Assembly: GCF_050946405.1 (NCBI RefSeq)
Contig: NZ_JBMNUS010000002.1
Location: 1-64,000, forward strand
Length of the DNA stretch: 64,000 nucleotides
Reading direction: 5' to 3'
Origin: Pseudochelatococcus sp050946405
GTDB taxonomy: Bacteria > Pseudomonadota > Alphaproteobacteria > Rhizobiales > Beijerinckiaceae
The notes beneath the pieces were generated by a model that was not told the DNA's origin, did not search any database, and was given only the letters and a program-made list of their open reading frames with translations. Below are positions 18,409 through 26,388 of the stretch, piece by piece (the first letter of the stretch is position 1; each line of letters opens with the position of its first letter). A program made the translations under genes and the position numbers.

Positions 18409-19227
18409 ATGCTTTTCAGGTTTGCTGTTGCCGTGCTCGCGGCGCTCGTGTGCTGTCTCGCGACCGGGGATGCGTTGCGCGCCGGGCCGTTCCGGCAACG
18501 ATCCGCCGTGGAACGGCCCGCGCAGGTGCGGCTGCTCGACGCCGGGCGTGATGATGATACGGGCCGCTATCGCGCGTTGGTGGAGATCGCGCTTGCGCCG
18601 GGCTACAAGACCTATTGGCGGGAGCCGGGCGATTCCGGCGTGCCGGCGGAGTTCGCGTGGGAGGGATCGCGCAACGTCGCGGCGGCGGCGGCGCTTTTCC
18701 CGGCTCCCGAGCGTTTCTTCGACGGCGTCGGCCAGGCGGTAGGCTATCTGCGGACCGTGCGTTTTCCCGTACTCGTCGAGCCCGCCGGGGAAGGGGAGGT
18801 GACGCTGGCGCTCGAATTGTCGTTCGGCGTCTGCAAGGAGATCTGCATTCCCGAGCAGGTGTCGGTGCAACGCGTGCTGGGCGCGATCGCGGATGTGGCG
18901 GGTTTGTGGGACGAAACGATGGCGCACGTTCCGCGCCGCACGCCGCAGGGGGAAGCGTTCGCCGGCCTTGCGGTCAGCGGCGCGCGGCTGGATGAAACCG
19001 GCCTTGTCGTCGATATCGCGGGCGAAGCGGCGGATGTTTTCGTGGAAGCGCCCGCACCGTGGCGTTTCGGTACGCCGGTGCGGGAAGAGCGCGCGGCTGG
19101 CGCCGTGTTCACGTTTCCGGCCGGGACGCGCAGCGATGCCGCAGGGCCGGTTCAGGTAACGCTGACGGTGGTCGGGAACAACGCCGCCATCGAGGTGCCG
19201 GTGACGGTCGAGACGCCGGCGCGTTAG
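18409..19227 (+). CDS. Secreted DsbD N-terminal-domain protein
   Basis: A 272-residue exported protein with a signal peptide at 1-25 and then a DsbD-alpha-like (DsbC/DsbD N-terminal) domain. The segment LELSFGVCKEICIPEQ carries the two cysteines that in DsbD-type domains exchange electrons with periplasmic thioredoxin-fold partners. The YKTYWREPGDSGVP segment is also typical. There is no membrane domain or C-terminal thioredoxin domain, so it is a stand-alone periplasmic module, a form common in Hyphomicrobiales. The ATG at 18409 gives a proper signal peptide. The TAG stop runs straight into a repeat. Confidence 0.88.
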   Translation: MLFRFAVAVLAALVCCLATGDALRAGPFRQRSAVERPAQVRLLDAGRDDDTGRYRALVEIALAPGYKTYWREPGDSGVPAEFAWEGSRNVAAAAALFPAPERFFDGVGQAVGYLRTVRFPVLVEPAGEGEVTLALELSFGVCKEICIPEQVSVQRVLGAIADVAGLWDETMAHVPRRTPQGEAFAGLAVSGARLDETGLVVDIAGEAADVFVEAPAPWRFGTPVREERAAGAVFTFPAGTRSDAAGPVQVTLTVVGNNAAIEVPVTVETPAR

Positions 19228-19390
19228 AGCGGCGTGCATTCAAGTGGAATCGTCACGCCGCTCTAAATTCTATATTTTATCGCAACTTGCACTCAATTCG
19301 ATGGATCGATTTGAACGCAAACTGCTCTAGATTCTTTTGTCTTGAGCGAATTCTTGTCGATCAAATGATTCCATTTGATCGGAAAGCGCG
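19227..19390. repeat. Two-hairpin repeat and adjacent palindrome
   Basis: Bases 19227-19330 are a minus-oriented copy of the ~105-base two-hairpin repeat (arms GAGCGGCGTG/CACGCCGCTC, AT-rich linker, then GCGTTCAA-type arms), closing with CTCTAG. At about 19345-19383 follows a second element with the core CGATCAAATGATTCCATT, which recurs nearly unchanged at about 26246-26276. Confidence 0.85.
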
Positions 19391-19413
19391 CGGAAGGGGC
19401 GGGGTGATGCGGA

Positions 19414-19494
19414 TCATCGCGGCCTCACCTGATGCAGCATGAAGAAGATGCTCAATACGGCCACGAGGGCGACGGCAGTAACCACGGTCTGCAT
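19414..19494 (-). CDS. Possible 26-residue membrane peptide
   Basis: A short frame encoding MQTVVTAVALVAVLSIFFML plus a basic tail (HQVRPR): one membrane helix followed by positive residues. No strong ribosome site is visible, and it lies between repeats and the amidase gene. It resembles the small membrane ORF at 22922-23002 in size and layout only. It may be chance. Confidence 0.3.
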   Translation of the reverse strand: MQTVVTAVALVAVLSIFFMLHQVRPR

Positions 19495-19724
19495 GATATG
19501 ACCCGTTTCGCGTTCTGGAGAGGATGCGGCGCACCATCGGGACCCTGCGGTGACGAATGGCGCGAACGGGTTTCATTTTGCAGTCGATTGTGGAGGAAAT
19601 CGGCAGCGAAAGAAGCCGGAATTGCGGCTTCGAACGGCATGGTGAATCAACGGTTGCTGCGGTGCGGCACGAGCCCCGCCGGGTGCCGGCGGAGCGTCGA
19701 CGAATGTCCGCGGCTGCGTCGCCG

Positions 19725-20618
19725 TCAAGCCTCCGTGCCGTGCGGCTGGAGCGGCACGACATTGTCGTCACCCGTGCCGGGCAGCGAGAACAGGCGCGTA
19801 TGTCGCAGAGAGGGAATCTGGGCGCGCACCTTCTCCACGAGCGAGAGATCGACCGTGGCGTAGATGAGACCGGGTTCGGCATCGGCCTCCGCCAGTACGC
19901 GGCCCCATGGATCGACAATGATGGAATGGCCGTAAGTCTGGCGGCCATCCTGGTGCAGCCCGCCCTGCGCGGCCGAGATGACGAAACAGCCGTTTTCGAT
20001 GGCCCGCGCGCGTTGCAGCACCTGCCAGTGGGCCTCGCCGGTCTGGCGCGTGAAGCAGGCGGGAGCGGTGAGGATATCCGCGCCCACTTCCGCCAACGCC
20101 CTGTAAAGATAGGGAAAACGCAGATCGTAGCAGATCGTCAGGCCCAGCGTCCCGGTCGCGTTGCCGAGGGCGAGGGCGGCCGTCACGGCCTGATGTCCGC
20201 CGGTGTAGGTCGCCGATTCGCGCCAGCTCTCGCCGCTGGGCAGATCGACGTCGAAGAGGTGGATCTTGTCGTAGGTTGCCGCGATTTCACCCTGCGCATC
20301 GATAAGGATGGCGCGGTTGGCGATGCGGTCGCTCTCCCGCAGCGGCAGCGAGCCGAGATGCACGGTGATCCGCTTTTCACGCGCCAGTTCGCGGGCGCTC
20401 GCGATCAGCGGATCGTGCGCCTGATCGGAGACCCTGGCGAACAGTTCCTTGCGGTCCCGCACCACGAGCGAGGTCATTTCCGGCGTCTGGACATAGACCG
20501 CCCCGGCCTCCGCCGCCTGCCGGATTCCGGCGAGCGCCGTCTCGCGGTTCGCGGCGGGGTCGGTCGTCGAGCGCATCTGAAGGCAGGCGGCGATGAACGC
20601 GGTGGGGGAATCGGGCAT
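19725..20618 (-). CDS. Carbon-nitrogen hydrolase (Nit1/Nit2-type amidase)
   Basis: A 297-residue nitrilase-superfamily enzyme. The Glu-Lys-Cys triad is visible: Glu in QTPEMTSL, Lys in YDKIHLFDVD, Cys in LTICYDLRFP. The DVDLPSGESWRESATYTGG segment marks the Nit1/NIT2 group, which cleaves deaminated glutathione or omega-amides such as alpha-ketoglutaramate. Cytoplasmic. The ATG at 20618 follows an AGGA site; 34 further codons upstream belong to repeat sequence. grxC lies directly upstream on the same strand, consistent with a thiol or glutathione link, although a repeat separates them. Confidence 0.92.
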   Translation of the reverse strand: MPDSPTAFIAACLQMRSTTDPAANRETALAGIRQAAEAGAVYVQTPEMTSLVVRDRKELFARVSDQAHDPLIASARELAREKRITVHLGSLPLRESDRIANRAILIDAQGEIAATYDKIHLFDVDLPSGESWRESATYTGGHQAVTAALALGNATGTLGLTICYDLRFPYLYRALAEVGADILTAPACFTRQTGEAHWQVLQRARAIENGCFVISAAQGGLHQDGRQTYGHSIIVDPWGRVLAEADAEPGLIYATVDLSLVEKVRAQIPSLRHTRLFSLPGTGDDNVVPLQPHGTEA

Positions 20619-20633
20619 CTGTCGGTCCTTCCT

Positions 20634-20716
20634 GGAGCATGCGACGGCCTGACCGGATCGGCGAATGCTCTGCGATTCTTTCTTCTGAACGAATTCCGAT
20701 CGGAAAACGCTCCGAT
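20634..20716. repeat. Palindromic repeat between grxC and the amidase
   Basis: A stretch with GGAGCATGCGAC at one end and CGGAAAACGCTCC at the other, containing GAACGAATTCCGATCGG. It belongs to the same general class of short intergenic palindromes as the other repeats here, but matches none of them closely. Confidence 0.55.
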
Positions 20717-20729
20717 GCATGCGCGGCTG

Positions 20730-20993
20730 TCACGCGGCCGGGCGCAGCAGCCCGTCGAGTTCGCCGGCCTCGTCGAGCGCATGGAGATCGTCGTAGCCGC
20801 CGATATGGCGATCGCCGATGAAGATCTGCGGCACGGTCTTGCGCCCCCGCGCGCGCTCGATCATGACGGCCCGCGCCTCCGGCTGGCGCTCGATGTCGAT
20901 TTCGTCGAACGACACGCCCTTGCCGTTCAGCAGAGCCTTCGCCCTTTGGCAGTAGGGGCACCATGATTTCGTGTAGATCGTGATCGGGGGCAT
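20730..20993 (-). CDS. grxC: Glutaredoxin 3
   Basis: An 87-residue dithiol glutaredoxin with the active site WCPYCQRAK near the N-terminus and the glutathione-binding TVPQIFIGDRHIGGYDDL segment. It reduces disulfides and glutathione mixed disulfides in the cytoplasm. The ATG at 20993 gives the standard family length. It lies 88 bases downstream of comF on the same strand, a neighbourhood (comF-grxC-amidase) common in Hyphomicrobiales. Confidence 0.96.
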   Translation of the reverse strand: MPPITIYTKSWCPYCQRAKALLNGKGVSFDEIDIERQPEARAVMIERARGRKTVPQIFIGDRHIGGYDDLHALDEAGELDGLLRPAA

Positions 20994-21081
20994 GAAAGGT
21001 TCCGTGGCCTCGGCCGGTTGCGGCTCATGTATTTTGATCACGTTGCGGCCGAAAGCGCAAACCCGTTCGCCCGGATGCCGG

Positions 21082-21918
21082 TCAGTTCGCCGCGACGACG
21101 CGCGCGAAGACCAGCACGTCGACATCGCGCGCGCCGGCCCGCAGCAGGGCGCGGGCGCAGGCGTTGGCGGTCGCGCCGGTGGTGAGCACGTCGTCGACGA
21201 GCAGGATGCGCCGCCCTTCTACCGCCATGCGCCGGTGCTCGCCGACGTGGAACGCGCCTTGCAGGTTCGTCGCCCGCTCGGCGCGCGACAGGCCCGCCTG
21301 CGGCCGCGTCGGCTTGCGCCGCGCCAGCGCCGCCGTGTCGCACGGCAGGCCGGTGTGCGCCGACAGGCGCATGCCGAGCAGGGCGGACTGGTTGAACCGC
21401 CGCGCCCACAGGCGGCGCGTGTGCAGGGGCACCGGCACGATGAGGTCGGCGTCGGGCAGAAGGTCGCGCCCGGCGCGGATCATCATGCCGGCCATCAGCC
21501 GCGCGAGTTCCGCGCGGTCGCTGTACTTGAGGCGGTGGACGAGCAGCCGCGCCGTCGCGTCGTAGCGCACCGCCGCCCGCGCCCGCTGGAAAGCCGGCGG
21601 GTCGGCGAGGGCGGCAGGCGACAGCAGCGGCGTGCCCACGTCAATATCGAAAGGCAGGCCGAGCCGCTCGCAATACGGCCGCTCGATGAGGGAAAGGCCG
21701 CTCCAGCAGGTCGCGCACAGCCCATCGTGCTGCGCGGTCGCCGCAAGGCACACGGGACAGGCCGGCGGATAGAGAAAATCGAGCAGCGCATGCCAGCCCG
21801 CGCGCACATGCCGCCCGATTTCGCCGGCCTTCCGTGCTGCCGGCGTCTCGTGCGGCGTGGGTTGGATCTGCGGGTGCAAAGGCGCCATTCCCGTGCGAGC
21901 CGGATGTGGATCGAGCAT
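21082..21918 (-). CDS. ComF family protein (amidophosphoribosyltransferase-like)
   Basis: A ComF-type protein of about 278 residues. A four-cysteine zinc motif (CPVC and CATC, about 18 residues apart) is followed by a phosphoribosyltransferase fold with the PRPP loop ILLVDDVLTTGATANACA. ComF proteins are linked to DNA uptake and recombination in competent bacteria; the role in Alphaproteobacteria is not established. The start is uncertain: ATGs at 21933, 21918 and 21888 all have weak ribosome sites. The gene is divergent from the methyltransferase gene. Confidence 0.9.
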   Translation of the reverse strand: MLDPHPARTGMAPLHPQIQPTPHETPAARKAGEIGRHVRAGWHALLDFLYPPACPVCLAATAQHDGLCATCWSGLSLIERPYCERLGLPFDIDVGTPLLSPAALADPPAFQRARAAVRYDATARLLVHRLKYSDRAELARLMAGMMIRAGRDLLPDADLIVPVPLHTRRLWARRFNQSALLGMRLSAHTGLPCDTAALARRKPTRPQAGLSRAERATNLQGAFHVGEHRRMAVEGRRILLVDDVLTTGATANACARALLRAGARDVDVLVFARVVAAN

Positions 21919-22015
21919 GAGCCTATGGGGCATGGCTTGCGCCGGGCTGAACCATCGGTGGTGGGGCGTTGAAAACCAGCTTCCCTTTTGGCCGGGATGC
22001 TTTAAAAACCGCGCC

Positions 22016-22903
22016 ATGACCGGAACGCCCCGCATATTCGATCGCGCCTTGCAGCGGCGCCGCCTGGCGCGCGCCATCGGCGACGGCTTCGGGGATTTCC
22101 TGCTTGCCCGTGTCGCGGACGATCTCGTCGACCGGGTTGCGACGGTCAGCCGCCGTTTCGACACGGCGCTCGATCTCTGCACGCCGACCGATGCGGCGGC
22201 GCAGGCGCTGTTGCGCGCGGGCGCGGTTCGACAGGTCGTTCGCGCCGCGCCGGCTGTGCAGGCCGCGCGGCCCGGCGATCTCGTCGCCGACGAGGAAGCG
22301 TTGCCGCTGGCGGCGGGGCGGTTCGATCTTGCCGTCTCGGCGATGTCGCTGCATCACGTCAATGATCTGCCGGGCGCGCTCGTGCAGGTGCGGCGCGCCC
22401 TGCGGCCGGACGGGCTGTTTCTGGCCGCCTTTCTCGGCGGGGACACGCTGATGGAGCTGCGGCAGGCCATGATGCTCGCCGAAGCGGAGCTGGAAGGCGG
22501 CGCCAGCCCGCGCGTCGCGCCTTTCGCCGATTTGCGCGATCTCGGCGGCCTGTTGCAGCGGGCCGGCTTCGCGCTGCCCGTCACCGACGTGGATCGCGTG
22601 AATGTGCGCTACGGCCATCCCGTCGCATTGATGCGCGAACTGCGCAGCATGGGCCTGAGCAACACCCTGCACGAGCGCAGCCGCAAACCGTTGCGCCGGG
22701 CCACGCTCATGCGGGCATGCGAGATCTACATGGAACGCTTCGCCGCCGCGGACGGCCGTATCGCGGCGACCTTCGATATTCTGTGGCTGTCCGGCTGGGC
22801 GCCGCACGACAGCCAGCAGAAGCCGCTCCGCCCCGGCTCGGCGCGGGTGAGGCTGGGCGATGTCCTGCCGGATACATCGAAAGATTACCCGTCGTCAGTG
22901 TAA
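22016..22903 (+). CDS. BioC/NDUFAF5-like class I methyltransferase
   Basis: A 295-residue protein beginning IFDRALQRRRLARAIGD, as in the alphaproteobacterial relatives of NDUFAF5, a complex I assembly hydroxylase, and BioC. The C-terminal half is normal (AVSAMSLHHVNDLPGAL, ALRPDGLFLAAFLGGDTL, EIYMERFAAADGRIAATFDILWLSGW). Where a SAM-dependent enzyme should have the glycine loop (LDxGxGxG), this protein reads ALDLCTPTDAAAQ, without glycine, so SAM binding is uncertain. It starts with ATG 22016; upstream codons are dissimilar to the family. Confidence 0.87.
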   Translation: MTGTPRIFDRALQRRRLARAIGDGFGDFLLARVADDLVDRVATVSRRFDTALDLCTPTDAAAQALLRAGAVRQVVRAAPAVQAARPGDLVADEEALPLAAGRFDLAVSAMSLHHVNDLPGALVQVRRALRPDGLFLAAFLGGDTLMELRQAMMLAEAELEGGASPRVAPFADLRDLGGLLQRAGFALPVTDVDRVNVRYGHPVALMRELRSMGLSNTLHERSRKPLRRATLMRACEIYMERFAAADGRIAATFDILWLSGWAPHDSQQKPLRPGSARVRLGDVLPDTSKDYPSSV

Positions 22904-22921
22904 ATTATAATCCGGCGACGC

Positions 22922-23002
22922 TCAGAGGTAGCCGAAGATCAGCAGTAAAAGGATGATGGGGATCGGGATGCCGATCAACCAGAGCAGCGCGCCGCGAAGC
23001 AT
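22922..23002 (-). CDS. 26-residue single-helix membrane protein
   Basis: A tiny frame encoding MLRGALLWLIGIPIPIILLL and six more residues (LIFGYL). It has a good ribosome site (AGAGGAG, seven bases before ATG 23002). The composition, one hydrophobic helix with an internal Pro-Ile-Pro, resembles the many uncharacterised mini membrane proteins of Alphaproteobacteria. The function is unknown. The stretch 23003-23358 upstream holds no other gene that I can support. Confidence 0.65.
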   Translation of the reverse strand: MLRGALLWLIGIPIPIILLLLIFGYL

Positions 23003-23358
23003 TTGAATTCTCCTCTCCCGTTATTGCCTGTCGATGACTCTGCAACGCACGGGCGCCGAAAAGAGTTCCCGCGCGATACGATGAGCGGTGAGACGCGGGG
23101 CGTCATCAAGGAAAAATCGAACGGCCGAAGCGTCCGCAAAGGCGAAACATGCCGCACGCTGACCGGCATCCGTTCACGCCGGATGCGCGATGCAGACAAT
23201 CGCTGTGGGATGGGAATATAGGCTGCCGGATCGCATGAAGCATCAGGTTAGCGGGATCTATCACTATTCTCGCTAACCGCAATGGCGCGGATGAGAGGTG
23301 AAACCTCGAACCGCACCCGCAAGCAGGGTTGGTGTGGCGGCTGCTTGCAGACAAAAAA

Positions 23359-23434
23359 TGGCGCTCCCAAGGGGACTCGAACCCCTGTTTTCGCCGTGAG
23401 AGGGCGACGTCCTAGACCGCTAGACGATGGGAGC
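23359..23434 (-). tRNA. tRNA-Glu (anticodon CTC)
   Basis: The minus strand folds as a 76-base tRNA: acceptor stem GCTCCCA pairing with TGGGAGC, D arm with TAGCGGTCTAGGA, an anticodon arm whose loop reads CTCTCAC (anticodon CTC), the T arm GGGGTTCGAGTCCCC, discriminator G, and an encoded CCA at 23361-23359. A run of six T follows directly, a plausible terminator. Confidence 0.96.
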
Positions 23435-23613
23435 ATCTGCGGGACAGGTGGTTCGTATATCGGCTGATTGCCGGCAATGCAAGTGCGATTCTCGATGATC
23501 GGCGCAGGCTGTGGATGAAATCGCTTCCGGCGGCGCGAAACGGGCGTTTCGGCCCCGGATATCCGCCGCGTGGTCCCTGATGGCGGCGGGTGCCCGGTCC
23601 GTTTTTTGTCGAA

Positions 23614-25545
23614 TCAATAGGACAGGATGAGCCGGGCGTGGATGGTCATGTCGCCCTGCCGCGTCAGGTCGGGTGTGCCGATGCGTCTCGCGTCGGGGGC
23701 GTCCTTCAGCGCCCAGGCGGCCGAGAGAGAGGCTTGCAGGTTGCGCTCGATCTGGTAGTCGAGCCCCAGCCCGGCGCTCGCCAGCGATACGCTTGCCGCC
23801 GGAAAGCCGTTGGCGAGGCTGTAGGAACGGTTGTAGAAATTGTGGCCGTATCCAAGATCGAGGAAAAGATAGGGCGACACGCTGTCCGCGGGGACGCGGG
23901 CGGGCGGCGAATCGGCGCTACCCGCCAACTGCTTCAAAAGGGCGAAGGCGGGCAGGCGCAATTCGTGGCGCAGCACGATGCCCGCGTCGACCGCGCCGTC
24001 ACGTGAGGCATAGCCGCGTGTGGCGGATGCGCCGCCCAGCGTCAGTTGCTCCGTATCGGGCAGCGCGCGGCTGGCGATCTGCCCCGTCAGGCTGGTGCTG
24101 AGGCCGAAGCCCTTGAAAGGCAATATGTCGTCCAGCGGAACGTGGCGGTCGAACTGGATCAGGCCGTATACGTACCGGCTCGTGGTCACGCGGCCGTTGG
24201 TCCAGGCGTTCCAGATGCTGTCCGTATTGCCGGGCAATACCCCGCCGGTATTGGCGACGATTCGCAAATCCAGCGCATGCGACGCGCCGCCGTCTTTCCC
24301 CCACGTCGCGGACAGGCCGGTCATGAGATTGAACGTCGCGGAATGGCTGGCCAGGTTGAAATCGCCCAGAGGGTTGCCCGTATGAGAGGCGAATTTGCGT
24401 TTGGCCCACTTGGGCGCGGTCCCGGCGTAGATTTCCCCCTGAAAGGGCGCGCCGCTCCAGATGTTGGACAGCGCGGATTTATAGAGCACCGGCAGCTCGA
24501 AAGTAGTGTTGCGGAAAGACAGGATGCCGTTGACGGTTTGCTGCCGCGTCGCGATGAAATTCGGCGAGATGTCGAGCCCCTGGCGGGCCAGCGTGGGGAT
24601 CGCGATGCGGCCCGCGTGGCTGAGGTAATCCGGCCAGTGGTGGCCGGCGAGCCGGCCTGTCGAGGGCGACGTCCAGAAATTGTCGCTGCCCGTGAGCTGG
24701 TAGGAGAGCGTCAGGTCGTTGAGCGCTTCGATGCCGGCGGCGAAGCCCGCGAAATAACGATCGTAGCCGGTATCCCTGCTGCCGGAATTGGTATAGCCGG
24801 CGTGGGCGCGCCAGGGCTTGTCGCGCGTGATGTTCAAGGTCAGGTCGGTCGTGCCGGGAAGGCTGCCGGGCTCGAAAACGCCGTTGATCTGCCGATAGGG
24901 GAAGCGGTTCAGCCAGTCGATGTCCTCGGACAGGTCCCGCGTGTCGATCAACTCCCCGACGTTCGCGCGCAGGTCCGACGAGCGCGCGACAGCGGCCGCG
25001 GGCGCACCCGTGGCGGCGTCCCGCACGCGGGTCTCGCCCAGACGATAGGGCACGACCTGCAATTGCAGGCCGCCGCCCGTGACCTCCTGCGGCGGCGCGC
25101 TCACCGATACGAGCGGCTTGCCGGCCTCACGGTAAACCTGCACCAGCGCCGCGCGCATCTGCGCGATGAGCTGCATGGAGAGCGGCTTGTGCAGAAACGG
25201 CGCGATGGCCTTGCGGATCTCCGCTTCGGACACGCCCTCGATGGACTCGATCTCGATGTCGCCGCTGAAATCCGCCGCGACCTTGCCGGCGAGGCCGAAA
25301 ATGCGGACCCGCTTGACATGGACGCCGAGCGGCGTGGGATCTTCCGCAGATGCCGCCGGGCGCGGCGCGATATCGCTGTGGGTGCGTTCGGGAACGGGAG
25401 GCAGATGGCGTTCCAGCGGCGTGGAACGCTGCGCGCCCGCTATTCCCGCTGGAAGCACGGTTTGAGTCCATGCAGGATCGACGAATGCGGAAAGCAGGAC
25501 AAGCGCCGCAGATGCAGTTATGTGAGGCGTTTTTCCGATAATCAT
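23614..25545 (-). CDS. TpsB outer-membrane transporter (ShlB/FhaC/HecB family)
   Basis: A 643-residue two-partner secretion transporter: signal peptide (about 1-27), a Pro-rich linker, a POTRA_2-type domain (about 75-150) with the VSEAEIRKAIAPFLHKPLSMQ segment, a second POTRA region, then a 16-strand-type barrel from about 230 to the end (RDKPWRAHAGYTNSGSRDTGYDRYFAG; RGYASRDGAVDAGIVLRHELRLPA; C-terminal ILSY). The RGYAS motif corresponds to the VRGY motif of loop L6. Such proteins export a large TpsA exoprotein normally encoded alongside, but none is present on either side. The upstream region is extremely AT-rich. Confidence 0.93.
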   Translation of the reverse strand: MIIGKTPHITASAALVLLSAFVDPAWTQTVLPAGIAGAQRSTPLERHLPPVPERTHSDIAPRPAASAEDPTPLGVHVKRVRIFGLAGKVAADFSGDIEIESIEGVSEAEIRKAIAPFLHKPLSMQLIAQMRAALVQVYREAGKPLVSVSAPPQEVTGGGLQLQVVPYRLGETRVRDAATGAPAAAVARSSDLRANVGELIDTRDLSEDIDWLNRFPYRQINGVFEPGSLPGTTDLTLNITRDKPWRAHAGYTNSGSRDTGYDRYFAGFAAGIEALNDLTLSYQLTGSDNFWTSPSTGRLAGHHWPDYLSHAGRIAIPTLARQGLDISPNFIATRQQTVNGILSFRNTTFELPVLYKSALSNIWSGAPFQGEIYAGTAPKWAKRKFASHTGNPLGDFNLASHSATFNLMTGLSATWGKDGGASHALDLRIVANTGGVLPGNTDSIWNAWTNGRVTTSRYVYGLIQFDRHVPLDDILPFKGFGLSTSLTGQIASRALPDTEQLTLGGASATRGYASRDGAVDAGIVLRHELRLPAFALLKQLAGSADSPPARVPADSVSPYLFLDLGYGHNFYNRSYSLANGFPAASVSLASAGLGLDYQIERNLQASLSAAWALKDAPDARRIGTPDLTRQGDMTIHARLILSY

Positions 25546-25880
25546 AATTTTCTTCCAATGAAGATGTAAATCAATACGAAGAATATTTCTTTATCAAATT
25601 ATATCATTGCCAAATCCATATCCTGACGTCAGTCCTATATGCCTTATATGTTATCATAAATCATAGTTCTCCATAATATATGAAGGTTTGACAGAATTAT
25701 GAGATAAATTTAATACAATATATACGTTTAATAAACATTAATATAGATGCTTATATATAAATATAAATGTTTATAGATAGAAATTTACTTTTTATTAAAT
25801 CTAGTAATATTTAAAAAATTAATTTTTATTTTAAGATATTGATTTTAATATCTTGTTTGCCCTGTTTCATTTTTCTGTAG
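25546..25880. promoter_or_regulatory. Strongly AT-rich upstream region of tpsB
   Basis: About 335 bases made almost wholly of A and T, with runs such as TATATAAATATAAATG and TTTTTATTAAAT, in an otherwise very GC-rich window. It contains many possible -10 boxes and bendable A/T tracts. It lies directly upstream of the tpsB start and encodes nothing recognisable. It probably carries the tpsB promoter and is the sort of DNA bound by nucleoid or xenogeneic silencers (MucR/Ros type in this group); no specific operator could be assigned. Confidence 0.7.
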
Positions 25881-25949
25881 GGATGCAGGCGCGGGTTGAG
25901 TTCTGACGTATTATCTGCCGTGCCTTGCACGGCGCTCGGCCCATATCAG

Positions 25950-26388
25950 GCAAGCATGGTTCCGGGGCGGCATGATTCAGGGAAAGCCCGCAGCACGATC
26001 CTCAAAGCGGGTGCCGCTTTCGGAAAAAGATCGTGCTCAAGCAAAAGAACAGGGCATTTCCGCGTTGCGACGGAAGGCGAAGATGCTTCGTTGCATCAAG
26101 CCAAACAATGCACGCTTTTCGATTTGATGCATGAACAGGGAGATGGAGAAAAATGCCCGTTCCGCTTCAAAGAACGGCGCTCCGGCGCATGTCGTCGTTT
26201 CATCGAAACGCCGGCATACGATAACTTTCCAATTTCGAGCGGATTCTTATCGATCAAATGATTCCATTTGAGCGGAATGCATTCTAGAGCGTTTTCAAGC
26301 AAAGTGGATACCGCTTTGCGTGAAGAAAACGCGTCAAGTCAATAAGATAGAGAATTTCTACGTTTCAACGAAACGCCGAAATGCTCTA
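25950..26388. repeat. Cluster of intergenic palindromic repeats
   Basis: At least three different repeat units in tandem. About 25950-26095 holds the GATCGTGCTCAAGCAAAAG unit. About 26225-26284 holds a unit with CGATCAAATGATTCCATT, matching 19345-19383. Bases 26284-26388 hold a unit bounded by CTAGAGC and GCTCTAG that contains GAAGAAAACGCGTCAAGTC, a unit type well known across rhizobial genomes. The last unit overlaps the ecfG stop codon. No protein-coding gene is supported between 25881 and 26385. Confidence 0.75.

Noticed and set aside
23359..25880. tRNA-Glu as an integration site for the tpsB segment.
   Set aside because: Integrases usually use tRNA 3' ends; tpsB lies on the 5' side of this minus-strand tRNA, and no integrase or attachment repeat is visible.
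25896..26261. A 121-codon plus-strand ORF upstream of ecfG.
   Set aside because: It is made of repeat units, has no ribosome site and no family resemblance.
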